From positions 1-63,295 of the forward strand of contig JAHDCO010000019.1 of assembly GCA_020629835.1 (NCBI GenBank): a stretch of 63,295 nt of DNA. Reading direction: 5' to 3'. This document shows positions 1 to 8,956 of this stretch, piece by piece. The notes beneath the pieces are model-generated. The model saw nothing but the letters and a program-made list of their open reading frames with translations, was not told the origin of the DNA and searched no databases. Each line of letters begins with the position of its first letter. Position 1 is the stretch's first letter. This DNA is from Granulosicoccaceae bacterium. GTDB taxonomy: Bacteria > Pseudomonadota > Gammaproteobacteria > Granulosicoccales > Granulosicoccaceae. The position numbers were made by a program, and so were the translations under genes.

Positions 1-1
1 A

Positions 2-70
2 TTGGTATTAGTGGTTTTTCTTTTATCCGGCTTGGCGATGATTCTCTTATGGGGACTTGTACGCCTCTAA
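2..70 (+). CDS. C-terminal end of a membrane protein (cut by window edge)
   Basis: The frame is open from the first complete codon to TAA at 68-70 and encodes 22 residues that are almost all Leu/Val/Ile/Phe/Gly, ending in Arg-Leu. This looks like a final transmembrane helix of a gene that begins to the left of the window. The fragment is too short to assign a family, and a chance open frame cannot be excluded. From 71 to 333 I see only A/T-rich intergenic sequence with a short CTTTAC triplication near 174-191. Confidence 0.35.
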   Translation: MVLVVFLLSGLAMILLWGLVRL

Positions 71-333
71 CCACATCATTCGAACTTTATTAACGTGCTT
101 ATATTTCAAGTCAGTCGTATGAATTTTGTAAATCTGGATCAAAATCAGAAGCAAAGCATTACGCGCCTTCCAACTTTACCTTTACCTTTACATTGTATGA
201 AAGAGAGCAGGAAGGAAAGCTGATCAGTATTCTGGCTGCCGTCCAACCTGCGTGCATGAGTTCAATTATCCGATTTAGTTGTAGTTTGCTTCTCATTTAA
301 CAGAATGGATGTTGAAGGGTGACTAGAAGTTAG

Positions 334-729
334 CTATATGTTTTCTGGATTGCCCGGAACTATGCGGTCCACAGTCCCACGAATTTCACCACTGGCTTTG
401 TCGATCAGGTTCATCCCACTGGGTGTTTTCTCGATTTTTGTACAGCTGTTTTTTGGACCATTCTCCCAATCTACGCAGTAGTGATCACTTCTGATGGTCC
501 AAGTGCCCAGGAGTGTCAGAGAAGGTGATAGGCGAGCGGATGAGGATCCATCAGCCCCGTATTTGAAGGGCACGATGCCGCCATCTGGTAAAGCTGGCCC
601 GCCAGCCGGGATATTCAGATACAACGTATTTCCGGTTAATAGGCCGTCTAACTGAACATCGTTAAGTACTGCAGCGTTGGCGGTACTCGTGGCAAGTAAG
701 GTAGTCATAATCAGTGTATTCCTTTTCAT
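334..729 (-). CDS. small secreted protein, DUF995-like
   Basis: 131 residues from the ATG at 729. That start gives a clean signal peptide (MKRNTLIMTTLLATSTANA, cleavage after the Ala-Asn-Ala). The open frame continues upstream to 933, but that part is Arg/Cys-rich and overlaps the divergent regulator, so I reject it. The mature part has a GTW...YCVDW...SCTKI pattern, similar to the GTW/CxDW/CxxI pattern of DUF995 proteins; two Cys may form a disulfide. Function is unknown. It is divergent from an AraC regulator (start 912), so the 730-911 gap probably holds both promoters and the regulator may control this gene. Confidence 0.6.
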   Translation of the reverse strand: MKRNTLIMTTLLATSTANAAVLNDVQLDGLLTGNTLYLNIPAGGPALPDGGIVPFKYGADGSSSARLSPSLTLLGTWTIRSDHYCVDWENGPKNSCTKIEKTPSGMNLIDKASGEIRGTVDRIVPGNPENI

Positions 730-911
730 TTTTAAGGCCTCTCTGGTACAAGAGATTCGTAGGCTACGGATTTGCCTATCATCGATCTTTGCCGCAACAC
801 GCGAAAACAAGCGCCCAACGGCCAAATGCGTAATCGTAGACTGGGTGTATCGGTAAACTGTCCGGTAACGGCGAAACCTATCAGGCCGACCTATATCCCG
901 GGTGCAAGAAC

Positions 912-1682
912 ATGGATAAATTAGATGACACAACCGTCGCGTCGTGCGTATTTGGTGAATTCGCCAAAACTGAATTCACCACCCTGTGTTTCGCCGACCA
1001 TTACCTAGCGTACAGCGCCGCAGGGTCTATGCGATTAGAAATTGAAGAACGCTATTTGTATTTGCAACCTGCTAAAGCCGCGTGGATACCGGCAAACACG
1101 ACAGTCATTGCCAAAATACCCACAGGAATTACCTGTTGTTCAATTTTATTTAACCCAGATCAATTTCCAGAACATAATCTGACAGTCAAAACAATCGATC
1201 TGACATCACTGGCTCAACAGATGATTTTGCACTGCAAGCGCTGGAGCGACAGAACCTGCCCAGTTGATCGCAATGCTCAGATATTTTACCGAGCCTTGGC
1301 GATGGTTCTTGTAGAGCGTATGGATGCTCCAACAACTGACTGGGTGCCCAGGGGCCATTCGAAGCTCGTGTCTCGTGCAGTGGATCTGACCATTGAGAGA
1401 CATATGAACACGATTGAATTGGGCGAAATTGCATCTGTTCTGGCCACGAGTGAACGCAATTTGTCCCGGCGCGTGGTCGATGAAACGGGTATGAAATGGA
1501 GCGATCTATTGCGCCGAGTTCGAATAATCGCCGCGCGCGAATTATTGGTAAATTCAGACATTCAAATTATCCAAATCGCAGCAACCGTTGGATACAGTAG
1601 CCAGAGCGCATTTAATCGGGCATTTAAAAATGAAACTGGACTTACACCCCGGCAGTTCCAGGTGGAATACCGATCAATGTGA
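912..1682 (+). CDS. AraC-family transcriptional regulator
   Basis: 256 residues. The N-terminal part (about 15-120) is a cupin-like sensor region; the C-terminal about 100 residues carry the double helix-turn-helix of AraC/XylS proteins, including the IIQIAATVGYSSQSAFNRAFK second HTH and the closing TGLTPRQF motif. The ligand cannot be read from sequence. It is divergent from a small secreted protein gene and is followed 83 bp later by an acetyltransferase; either could be its target. Length and domain order are normal for the family. Confidence 0.9.
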   Translation: MDKLDDTTVASCVFGEFAKTEFTTLCFADHYLAYSAAGSMRLEIEERYLYLQPAKAAWIPANTTVIAKIPTGITCCSILFNPDQFPEHNLTVKTIDLTSLAQQMILHCKRWSDRTCPVDRNAQIFYRALAMVLVERMDAPTTDWVPRGHSKLVSRAVDLTIERHMNTIELGEIASVLATSERNLSRRVVDETGMKWSDLLRRVRIIAARELLVNSDIQIIQIAATVGYSSQSAFNRAFKNETGLTPRQFQVEYRSM

Positions 1683-1765
1683 TTAACTATTGCAAAGTTT
1701 GTAATTAGTAGAAATTTGAATGCAAACTAAACGACTGCGTTAGTAACGAATCTATTAAAACCACA

Positions 1766-2287
1766 ATGATGGCAAACCCTGAACTCATAGTTAGACCGGT
1801 TGTTGTAAGCGATGCAGATCAGTTTTTGGCTTTATGGGATGCGCTCGATACTGAGACCGAGAATATGCTGTTTGCTCCGGGAGAAAGACAAGCCACCCTA
1901 GAGCAACAAGTCGAACAACTCTCTAAGTCAGTAGAATCTGCCTATTCAGCAGTTTTTGTATTAGAAAACGTTTTGAATACAGAAATAGCGGGGTTCATCG
2001 GTTGTCGACAGAATACAAGAATCCGTGATCGTCATTGTGCGTATCTGGTGCTAGGCATCAAGCAAAAATACACAGGGCAGGGATGGGGTGGAAAATTGCT
2101 CTTTGAGGCTGAAAATTGGGCTATTAGTCGTGGGCTGCACAGGCTCGAACTGTCGGTTATGGCCAATAATGAGTTTGCTATAAAACTGTATGAGCGCTTT
2201 GGTTTTAATATAGAAGGCACCAAGCAAGATGCGGTTAAATTAAGCTCTGGCTACTGCGATGAGCATGTGATGGGAAAAATTCTGTAG
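1766..2287 (+). CDS. GNAT-family N-acetyltransferase
   Basis: 173 residues. The acetyl-CoA pyrophosphate loop is visible as QKYTGQGWGGKLL (Q/RxxGxG/A), followed by the NEFAIKLYERFGF motif typical of RimI/SpeG-like GNATs. The acceptor substrate is unknown; it may be a small amine or a protein N-terminus. It starts at the ATG at 1766; the second Met (1769) is equally possible. It stands alone between an AraC regulator and LysE exporters. Confidence 0.88.
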   Translation: MMANPELIVRPVVVSDADQFLALWDALDTETENMLFAPGERQATLEQQVEQLSKSVESAYSAVFVLENVLNTEIAGFIGCRQNTRIRDRHCAYLVLGIKQKYTGQGWGGKLLFEAENWAISRGLHRLELSVMANNEFAIKLYERFGFNIEGTKQDAVKLSSGYCDEHVMGKIL

Positions 2288-2400
2288 TCGTTATGCGGAC
2301 TCGAAGCTCAGTTGCTAGTGCTAGTGAAGCAGCCCTCACCATGATTTACTGTGTTTCTGTGTAAATACAATTTGCAACATCGAAAGCCGCGGGGTGGGAC

Positions 2401-3027
2401 ATGACAATAGAAAACTGGTGGTTATACGTTGTCACTGTGCTGGTATTCATGAGTACACCAGGCCCGAGTCATTTGCTGATGATATCGGTCGGTATGACAA
2501 ACGGGTTTCAACGCTCGCTGGCGACAGCGGCGGGCGATTTGACAGCTAATCTGGTCCAAATGACGCTCGCTGGCCTGGGCCTCGCCACGGTGTTGCTAGC
2601 ATCAGAGTATGGGTTCTCAGTCTTAAAATGGTGTGGAGTAGCCTATTTAGCATGGATGGGTATTAGACAGATCGGGTCATCATTTAAACCGAGGCGAGTT
2701 GTGGATAAAGCTCGAGTCTCCACTTTGCCGAACCTCTGGACGAAGGGGTTTATAACATCAGCAGCAAATCCTAAAGCGGTGATTTTTTTCGCGGCGCTGT
2801 TCCCACAGTTCATTGATCACAATGCGCCTGTTCCGGGGCAAATCCTGGTCTTGGGAATAACTTACTTGGTAATCGATGGAATTTTTCTCGCCTTCTATGG
2901 GAAATCCGCACATTGGCTCGCTCAGCTTATCGGGCAGTCTGGTCAAGCGCTTATTGACAGGGCTGCGGGGGTAGGGTTACTCGGAACAGCCATACTGCTT
3001 GGATTGAAAACCAACAAGCAACTCTAA
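2401..3027 (+). CDS. LysE/RhtB-family amino-acid exporter (intact)
   Basis: 208 residues, about six transmembrane segments, with the STPGPSHLLMISVG motif near residue 18 and NPKAVIFFAALFPQF near residue 120 that define LysE/RhtB exporters. The family exports amino acids such as homoserine, threonine, lysine or leucine; the substrate here is unknown. Full length for the family (about 205). Two degraded relatives follow it at 3075 and 4541, suggesting a local family expansion with decay. Confidence 0.9.
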   Translation: MTIENWWLYVVTVLVFMSTPGPSHLLMISVGMTNGFQRSLATAAGDLTANLVQMTLAGLGLATVLLASEYGFSVLKWCGVAYLAWMGIRQIGSSFKPRRVVDKARVSTLPNLWTKGFITSAANPKAVIFFAALFPQFIDHNAPVPGQILVLGITYLVIDGIFLAFYGKSAHWLAQLIGQSGQALIDRAAGVGLLGTAILLGLKTNKQL

Positions 3028-3074
3028 AATGTCTTGATTTTTTATCAACGTTATTTTTTACAAATAGAACCAAG

Positions 3075-3533
3075 ATGGATCAATTACTTTTCCTCGCTTT
3101 TCTAACAACATCGCTTATCTTTGTGGCTACGCCCGGACCGTCAGTGCCCTTCGCCACCGCGCAATCACTCCAATACGGTTCTCGTGCTGCGGTGGTAGCC
3201 GTCGCCGGTGATGTCCTCGGTACCGTCGTACACATCATCGTAGCGACAGCAGGGTTAACCGCTCTAGTATCGTTATCTACCCTTGTGTTGCCTTTCTTGC
3301 AAATCGCTGGTGGCATCTTTATTTTGGGTATGGCGATAAAGTCGTTCCGTGCTATGCGCCAACCAGCAAATGTCAGTCCCATCAAAACAGACCGCGCGAC
3401 GTTTTGGGCAGGGTTTTTCGCTTGCGTTACCAACCCCAAAACCATTGTGTTTTTTGTTGCACTTTTCCCGGCTTTTATTTCGCCCGATCATGACTTGCTA
3501 GTGCAGAGTATCGTGTACGGAATAACCTTCTAA
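3075..3533 (+). pseudogene. LysE/RhtB-family exporter, truncated at the C-terminus
   Basis: 152 residues that start like a normal LysE exporter (ATPGPSVPFATAQS motif, then CVTNPKTIVFFVALFPAF) but stop at TAA 3531-3533 after VYGITF. The last one or two transmembrane segments, about 50 residues, are missing. The sequence downstream does not continue the family in another frame; it begins an unrelated gene ten bases later. A deletion that fused the middle of the exporter to the next gene's leader would explain this. Probably non-functional, but the reading frame is otherwise open. Confidence 0.7.
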
Positions 3534-3542
3534 GAGAAACCG

Positions 3543-4445
3543 ATGAGATTATTCTTTTGGATAGCAATATTTGTGATGGTATTGATCGTCTATTTCTTTC
3601 TCTCACGAAGAAAATCCAAGGATCAAGATCAGAGAGAAAACACTGTAGCGGTACCCGCTCGGTGGCAACAAATACATGCGGCACTTCAGAACAACAGCCT
3701 TCCTAGTCTCCACATAACCCTGTGTGACGAATTACCAACCAGCGTTACCGAATCAAAAATTGGGGGCGTACCCTACTGGCCGAAAGACATGCCCTATCCG
3801 AGCGGTGGGAATGACGAAGACCTTACTTTTATTGCGCAGATAAATCTATCCGAAATTGATCAGTCTCCTATCGATTTACCGCCCAAGGGCTTGCTGCAGT
3901 TTTTTATCGAACTGGATGATCTTTTGGGCCTTACATTTTTTGAATCCGCTCGTGAGCTACATTCATTCATAGATTTCAAACACACAAAGTATCGAGTTGT
4001 TTATCACGCTGAACTCACCGACCACGATGATGCACGTTTCTCTAATGACAACATTGAGCATGCTGACGAGTCGCCCATAAAAGGTCAATGCAGAATACAA
4101 TTCCAAAAAAGACAAGAGATCGCTTCGCCAGAGGATTATCGTTGGAATAAAATCGTCAAAGAATTTGACGCTCTTTCAGATGATGAGCTTGAGTACGCGT
4201 TTGACACGCTTCAGCGATCGAAAGACCATAAAATTGGCGGGTTCGCATCTTTTACGCAGCAAGACCCTCGTGAGTATTTGGTTCCCGATGAGAACTGGAT
4301 TCTTCTATTTCAGCTTGACTCAGAATCCAATAATTGTGTCGACATGATGTGGGGTGATTGCGGTATTGCTCAATTCTTAATAAGAGAAGAAGACCTTACT
4401 ATGCGGAAGTTTGATCGTGTCTGGTATAACTGGGACTGTTGTTAA
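3543..4445 (+). CDS. DUF1963 (YwqG-like) protein with N-terminal membrane anchor
   Basis: 300 residues. Residues about 3-20 form one transmembrane helix followed by a charged linker (RRKSKDQDQRE). The rest matches the YwqG/DUF1963 pattern: KIGGVPYWPKDMPYP, LTFIAQINLSEI, a LLQFFIELDD strand, then GGFASFTQQDPRE and LLFQLDS, ending in a MWGDCGIAQFLI segment. The family has no established biochemical role and is often found near toxin/immunity-like or housekeeping loci. The start lies ten bases after the truncated exporter, so transcription may come from that gene's old promoter. Confidence 0.8.
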   Translation: MRLFFWIAIFVMVLIVYFFLSRRKSKDQDQRENTVAVPARWQQIHAALQNNSLPSLHITLCDELPTSVTESKIGGVPYWPKDMPYPSGGNDEDLTFIAQINLSEIDQSPIDLPPKGLLQFFIELDDLLGLTFFESARELHSFIDFKHTKYRVVYHAELTDHDDARFSNDNIEHADESPIKGQCRIQFQKRQEIASPEDYRWNKIVKEFDALSDDELEYAFDTLQRSKDHKIGGFASFTQQDPREYLVPDENWILLFQLDSESNNCVDMMWGDCGIAQFLIREEDLTMRKFDRVWYNWDCC

Positions 4446-4540
4446 GATAGAAATAGTTAATCGTTATCGTTCCTCTAGTCGATTGCAACCAGAGGAATGT
4501 ACTAGAAAGAACACGCGCTAGTCAGGGTTGATTCCAGCTC

Positions 4541-4828
4541 ATGCAACAAGAACTGCTCTTCGTATTCATTGCCATATTCGCATTGGACTCCATCACACCC
4601 GGGCCGGCGGTCGCCACAGTCATGGACGTAAGCCACCTAACAATGGCTACCGCAACACAGTTTAGTGTGGCAATCATTCTGATTTGGGGTGGTGTACTCG
4701 TTGGCTACACTGCGCTTGCTGATCGGGGGCGTCAATACTTCAAAAATTCATCCATGCAGACATGGTTGAATCGAGGTGCGGCGGGCGCTATGGCAGGTGC
4801 AGCGGGGTCGATAGCATTTCGTGAGTAA
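4541..4828 (+). pseudogene. LysE/RhtB-family exporter with internal deletion
   Basis: 95 residues. The first about 28 residues match a LysE N-terminus (ITPGPAVATVM) and the last about 50 match a LysE C-terminus (a hydrophobic helix, then ALADRGRQYF and WLNRGAAGAMAGAAGSIA). The central about 110 residues, including the NPK motif, are missing, with the frame kept open. This is best read as a decayed gene. 4829-4986 downstream is intergenic. Confidence 0.65.
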
Positions 4829-4986
4829 CCCAATCCAGCAGAGCGTATAGACTCGCCCGTCCGCTCGTGTGACAGAATTCAAGTTTTTGACGGGCTGGCG
4901 TTCCAATTTCTGAAACTACCATACCGCTCAATTCAGCAGCAATATGCACTGTCGATACCTATTAAATACAGTAATAGGGGATTGGC

Positions 4987-6204
4987 ATGTCTGATAACGG
5001 AATAGCGACTGGAACGGGTTACTACCATTCGCCTGATGATATTCGTCGCGTATGCTCGGATATTGAATCCTCTTTAGGTGGCAAACCCGACTTGGTCATC
5101 GCCAGCTACACGGCCCATTCACCAACCGACGACATTGCTGCCGCGCTTGAACAAGCGTTTCCTGCAACGGCCATTATGGGGTCATCCTCTTGTCGTGGCG
5201 TTCTGACTAATCACGGTCTCAGCGAGTTTCAACAGCCAGGATTTGCCTTGTGGGCAATGAAGGATGACGATGGCGACTTCGGTTGTGGCTTCAGCGATTT
5301 CGGTGACGATGTACACGGTGCTGTTGAACAAGCCCTGGATGCCGCCATTGAACAGGCAGATCGTGATGGCGAGATTCCGGATCTTGTTTGGGTTCACTCA
5401 GCGCCGGGTCAGGAAGAGTGTGTGGTTGGCACCCTTAACGATTTGCTTGATGGCGATGTACTGATCGTTGGCGGGTCATCAGCCGATGAAGATTTGAGCG
5501 CAAAATGGTCATGCTTTGCCAGTACGGCGTCGTCCGCTAACGGTGTGGCGGTTGCGGTGTTCTACACCAGCTTCCATGTCTCGTCGAGTTTCGAAAACGG
5601 ATACATCCCAACGGAGAGCGTCGGCATCGCCACGCGCACCGAAGGTCGTGTGGTGTATGAAATTGACCATCAACCCGCTGCTCGTGTTTACAACCAATGG
5701 GTGAACGGGCTAGTGGACTTAGAGGCTCAACCGCTGCCGGTTCATGTGCTGGGTACCAGTACGCTGCAACCGATTGGCGTTGCTGTGGGCGATGTGGGTG
5801 GTATCCCGTACTACAACCTCGCTCACCCGGAAACCTATACGGTTGATGAAGCACTGTCGTTTTTTTGTGATATCCGGGAAGGTGAGCAGCTCACGTTAAT
5901 GCAGGGCACTCAGGACAACATCATTAGTCGGCCCGGGCGCGTAGCCAATGAAGCGACGAACGCGCTGACAACCAGTGAGAGTGCTGAGCTCGAGCTCGTT
6001 GGCGGGCTATTCATCTTCTGTGGGGGATGTCTACTGGCAGTGGAAGATCGAGCCGCAGAGATAAAAGATCATATTCAGCCAACCATGGGGCAGGCACCGT
6101 TCTTGTGCGCCTTCACATTCGGAGAGCAGGGACGATTCGTGGGCGGTCAAAACCGTCATGGGAACTTAATGATCTCAGCCACCTTGTTTCATAAAGCCGT
6201 ATAG
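4987..6204 (+). CDS. FIST-domain sensor protein (NosP-like)
   Basis: 405 residues with FIST_N (about 30-210; PDLVIASYTAHSPTDDI, FPATAIMGSSSCRGVL, VLIVGGSSADED) and FIST_C (about 225-385; RVYNQWVNG, GALFIFCGG-type segment, PFLCAFTFGEQG). FIST proteins are cytoplasmic small-ligand sensors; one branch, NosP, binds haem and senses nitric oxide and is encoded beside histidine kinases or cyclic-di-GMP enzymes. Here the next gene, 23 bases downstream, is a GGDEF-EAL protein, which fits that pattern. Haem binding is inferred from context only; I cannot identify the ligand residue. No transmembrane segment or signal peptide is present. Confidence 0.85.
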   Translation: MSDNGIATGTGYYHSPDDIRRVCSDIESSLGGKPDLVIASYTAHSPTDDIAAALEQAFPATAIMGSSSCRGVLTNHGLSEFQQPGFALWAMKDDDGDFGCGFSDFGDDVHGAVEQALDAAIEQADRDGEIPDLVWVHSAPGQEECVVGTLNDLLDGDVLIVGGSSADEDLSAKWSCFASTASSANGVAVAVFYTSFHVSSSFENGYIPTESVGIATRTEGRVVYEIDHQPAARVYNQWVNGLVDLEAQPLPVHVLGTSTLQPIGVAVGDVGGIPYYNLAHPETYTVDEALSFFCDIREGEQLTLMQGTQDNIISRPGRVANEATNALTTSESAELELVGGLFIFCGGCLLAVEDRAAEIKDHIQPTMGQAPFLCAFTFGEQGRFVGGQNRHGNLMISATLFHKAV

Positions 6205-6227
6205 CAGGTAAAACAGCCTGCGGTGAC

Positions 6228-8144
6228 ATGAACCACCAAGAGACACAGGAGCAATTACGAGAGGCGCTGTTTGCGCAGGAACGCTTGCGCCTTCAGGAAA
6301 ATCGCGCTCGATTAAAAACCGAAGCCTTACTTAAGGGGCTTGATGTCTTAACCGCGTGCGATAACACAGTAGAGCTGTATCAGGAAATACTTGAGTGCTT
6401 ACGTACGCTTATTCCTTTCGATAGTGCATCTGTGTTGTTAGAAACCCGTGCGGGATTTCTCGTAACTGCGGCGGCAACCGATAGTCGACTGAGCTTTCCG
6501 TCTTTCCCTGCAGAAGGGGCACTGCTGCGTGCGTTGGGCGGCCGTGCGAGTCGATTGTCCAAACTGGCCCGCGTCAAAGGCTGGCCGCAACCAGGATACT
6601 TGGAAGATGGTGATCCCTCTCATGCAGAGAACGCCTTGCAATCTGCGCTGGTAACGCCGTGTTTGTTCAATACACAGCGCATGCTGCTGATCTGCGCGTC
6701 TGAGCGGCGTGACACTCTGAATTCTGAACACCTGGATTTACTCAAAGACTTTGCGCCCCTGGCGGCGCAAGCGGTTCAGCGTGCACAGGAAAAAGAAAAA
6801 TTAGTGACTCTGGCGAGCAGTATGGAGTACCAGGCTCATTATGATCGATTGACCGGCCTTCCAAACCGCGCGCTCTTTGATGTGCGTTTACGGGAAATCG
6901 TGCGGGAAAATAAATCACAACACGCGGTTTTACTCATCGATGTTGATGACTTCAAAAAGATCAATGACACGATTGGTCATCTGAGTGGTGATTTGCTGTT
7001 GAGCGAGATAGGTTTTCGACTCTCCGCCTCGGTACCACGTGGATCGCTGATAGCTCGCATGGGAGGCGATGAATTTGCCATACTGATAGAGAACTATGCG
7101 CAACGAGAGTGTATTGAGGCACTTTGTGAGCAGATCCAGCAGAAAGTCGCACGGCCGTTGTATTTCAGAAACCGGAAATTACAACCCACATTAAGCATCG
7201 GCGTCGTTACCGGTCATGATGGCGCAACAACCACGTCGGGCTATCTGCAGATCGCTGATATTGCGATGTATCAGGCGAAGGCTGACGGCCGAAACTGCTA
7301 CCGCTTTTTTGATGCGGTCATGCAGGAGAAAGTTGAAGAAGAATTCAACATAGAATCCAACCTGTCGGATGCACTGACACGACGTGAGTTTTCGCTGGTG
7401 TATCAACCCATCGTGCCACTCAGCGGTGGTTATTGCCAGCGTGTTGAAGTGCTGGTGAGATGGATTCGAGACGGCCAAATTGTTTATTCGCCTGATAAAT
7501 TTATTCCGATAGCCGAAAGAACAGGCTTTATACGGCCGTTGGGCGATTGGATTCTTGAACAGGCTTTAACTGAAATGCAGCCTTGGTTAGCCAGCTCTCC
7601 GAACAATCGGGTTTGTGTGAACGTGGCCGGCGTCCAGCTATTGGAATCTGGATTCGCAGATAGCGTTATCGATACTGTCAGCAATGTAAAGGTTCCGTGT
7701 AATCAGCTTGAACTGGAATTAAGTGAGCGATTTGTCGCTGATTTGCTCGATGAAGTAGCGTTAAATAACATCGTGATGCTTCAACGGGCAGGTGTTAGTT
7801 TCGCGTTTGACGATTTCGGTACGGGGCAGTCTTCGTTGCTGCACTTGCAGAAGTTTCCAGCTAACACACTAAAGATTGATAAATCGTTCATTGATGGGCT
7901 TGCAACATCTGATGCGGATCAGCGACTGGTACGAGGGTTAATCAGTCTGGCAAGCCATCTGGGCATGGATACCGTAGCCGAAGGTGTTGAGACTCAAGCG
8001 CAGTGCATCATCCTTCGTGCGATGGGTTGCGCGGATCTTCAAGGATACTATTTTTCTAAACCTGTGGCATTAAGTGAGATTACCGCTCTGCTCGATACGT
8101 GGTGGGACAGTAGTGCCGGCTTAAAAAACATCGTAAATTTTTAA
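6228..8144 (+). CDS. GAF-GGDEF-EAL cyclic-di-GMP enzyme
   Basis: 638 residues: a short coiled N-terminus, a GAF-like sensor (about 40-190), a GGDEF domain with an intact GGDEF signature near residue 279, and an EAL domain. In the EAL domain the signature reads EVL, but the downstream catalytic motifs AFDDFGTG, KIDKSFI and DTVAEGVET are kept. So diguanylate cyclase activity is likely and phosphodiesterase activity possible. It has no membrane segments. It lies 23 bases after the FIST gene and 51 bases before a Cys-motif protein, so the three probably form one operon in which FIST controls the enzyme. Confidence 0.9.
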   Translation: MNHQETQEQLREALFAQERLRLQENRARLKTEALLKGLDVLTACDNTVELYQEILECLRTLIPFDSASVLLETRAGFLVTAAATDSRLSFPSFPAEGALLRALGGRASRLSKLARVKGWPQPGYLEDGDPSHAENALQSALVTPCLFNTQRMLLICASERRDTLNSEHLDLLKDFAPLAAQAVQRAQEKEKLVTLASSMEYQAHYDRLTGLPNRALFDVRLREIVRENKSQHAVLLIDVDDFKKINDTIGHLSGDLLLSEIGFRLSASVPRGSLIARMGGDEFAILIENYAQRECIEALCEQIQQKVARPLYFRNRKLQPTLSIGVVTGHDGATTTSGYLQIADIAMYQAKADGRNCYRFFDAVMQEKVEEEFNIESNLSDALTRREFSLVYQPIVPLSGGYCQRVEVLVRWIRDGQIVYSPDKFIPIAERTGFIRPLGDWILEQALTEMQPWLASSPNNRVCVNVAGVQLLESGFADSVIDTVSNVKVPCNQLELELSERFVADLLDEVALNNIVMLQRAGVSFAFDDFGTGQSSLLHLQKFPANTLKIDKSFIDGLATSDADQRLVRGLISLASHLGMDTVAEGVETQAQCIILRAMGCADLQGYYFSKPVALSEITALLDTWWDSSAGLKNIVNF

Positions 8145-8195
8145 CTTAGTTGTTGAATATTTGGATCAGCTTGAAAAAGGGGAAGGTGACAGGGT

Positions 8196-8849
8196 ATGCA
8201 CGCAAATCAATCTCTGCCATTCGATGATTCACTCAAACAAGAGTTCTCCTTTTTCGTTGATGAATCAGATGCGCTATTTGTTCAAGGAACCGAAGGACTT
8301 GAACCTGCCACCCGTGACACTGAATCCGGCCCAGTACAGATGCTGTTTGCCGAAATTTTCGCTGACGCAAAAACAGCTAATCTCTTCAATTCAGTGCTTG
8401 TACAGGTGAGGCAAGGTCGCAGCATTCTATCTTTCCCGTATCGATGCGATAACACCACGCATTGCTTATTCTTTCGCGTGCAAATTGCCGCAACGCGCGA
8501 TGAGCTTGTTGAGTTCAAGAATCAAATGATTGCGAGCGATCCACGGCCCTCCGGTGTTACATGGAACCGGAAAATTATCCCTGCTTTTACAAGCGACAGT
8601 TCCGACCAAGGGGCACACACAAACAACGGTGCGGTTGTATACGAAACCTGCAGTCTATGTTGTCGTGTGTCTTTCGAAGATACCTGGTATGAATATCAAG
8701 AGCTGATTGATCAGGAGCATTGGAGTCTAAGGCCCAATAGCGAAGAGGAAACACGAGTAATGTCGTGTAAATCGACCCTGTGCGCTACGTGCGAATCGGC
8801 GGTTAATCAACGCCTATCGGATGCCATTCGCTATCGAATGGTGGCTTGA
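8196..8849 (+). CDS. unknown protein with C-terminal Cys pairs, in FIST/GGDEF operon
   Basis: 217 residues, not recognised as a whole. Residues about 50-110 could be a PAS-like fold (FRVQIAATRDELVEFKNQ). The C-terminal third has CSLCCRV...W followed by CKSTLCATC, resembling the CxxCxxI...W...CxxC tail seen on some PAS-containing signalling proteins, possibly a metal-binding knuckle. It starts at ATG 8196 after a GGAAGGTGA-type ribosome binding site. Tight linkage to the FIST and GGDEF-EAL genes suggests a signalling role. No catalytic motif is visible. Confidence 0.65.
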   Translation: MHANQSLPFDDSLKQEFSFFVDESDALFVQGTEGLEPATRDTESGPVQMLFAEIFADAKTANLFNSVLVQVRQGRSILSFPYRCDNTTHCLFFRVQIAATRDELVEFKNQMIASDPRPSGVTWNRKIIPAFTSDSSDQGAHTNNGAVVYETCSLCCRVSFEDTWYEYQELIDQEHWSLRPNSEEETRVMSCKSTLCATCESAVNQRLSDAIRYRMVA

Positions 8850-8956
8850 CACCCGTAGTGTGTGGCGTACTGGGAATCGCTGAGGAACTTGTCGAACGGC
8901 ACTTCACGCGATAAGGTAAATAGCTCCAGTACTCCGCAGCGAACACAAACAGCATT

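Noticed and set aside
119-223. 34-codon frame in the left intergenic region
   Set aside because: Low-complexity Pro/Leu content and no ribosome binding site.
334-933. Long version of the small secreted protein starting at 933
   Set aside because: The extra 68 residues overlap the divergent regulator and remove the signal peptide from the N-terminus.
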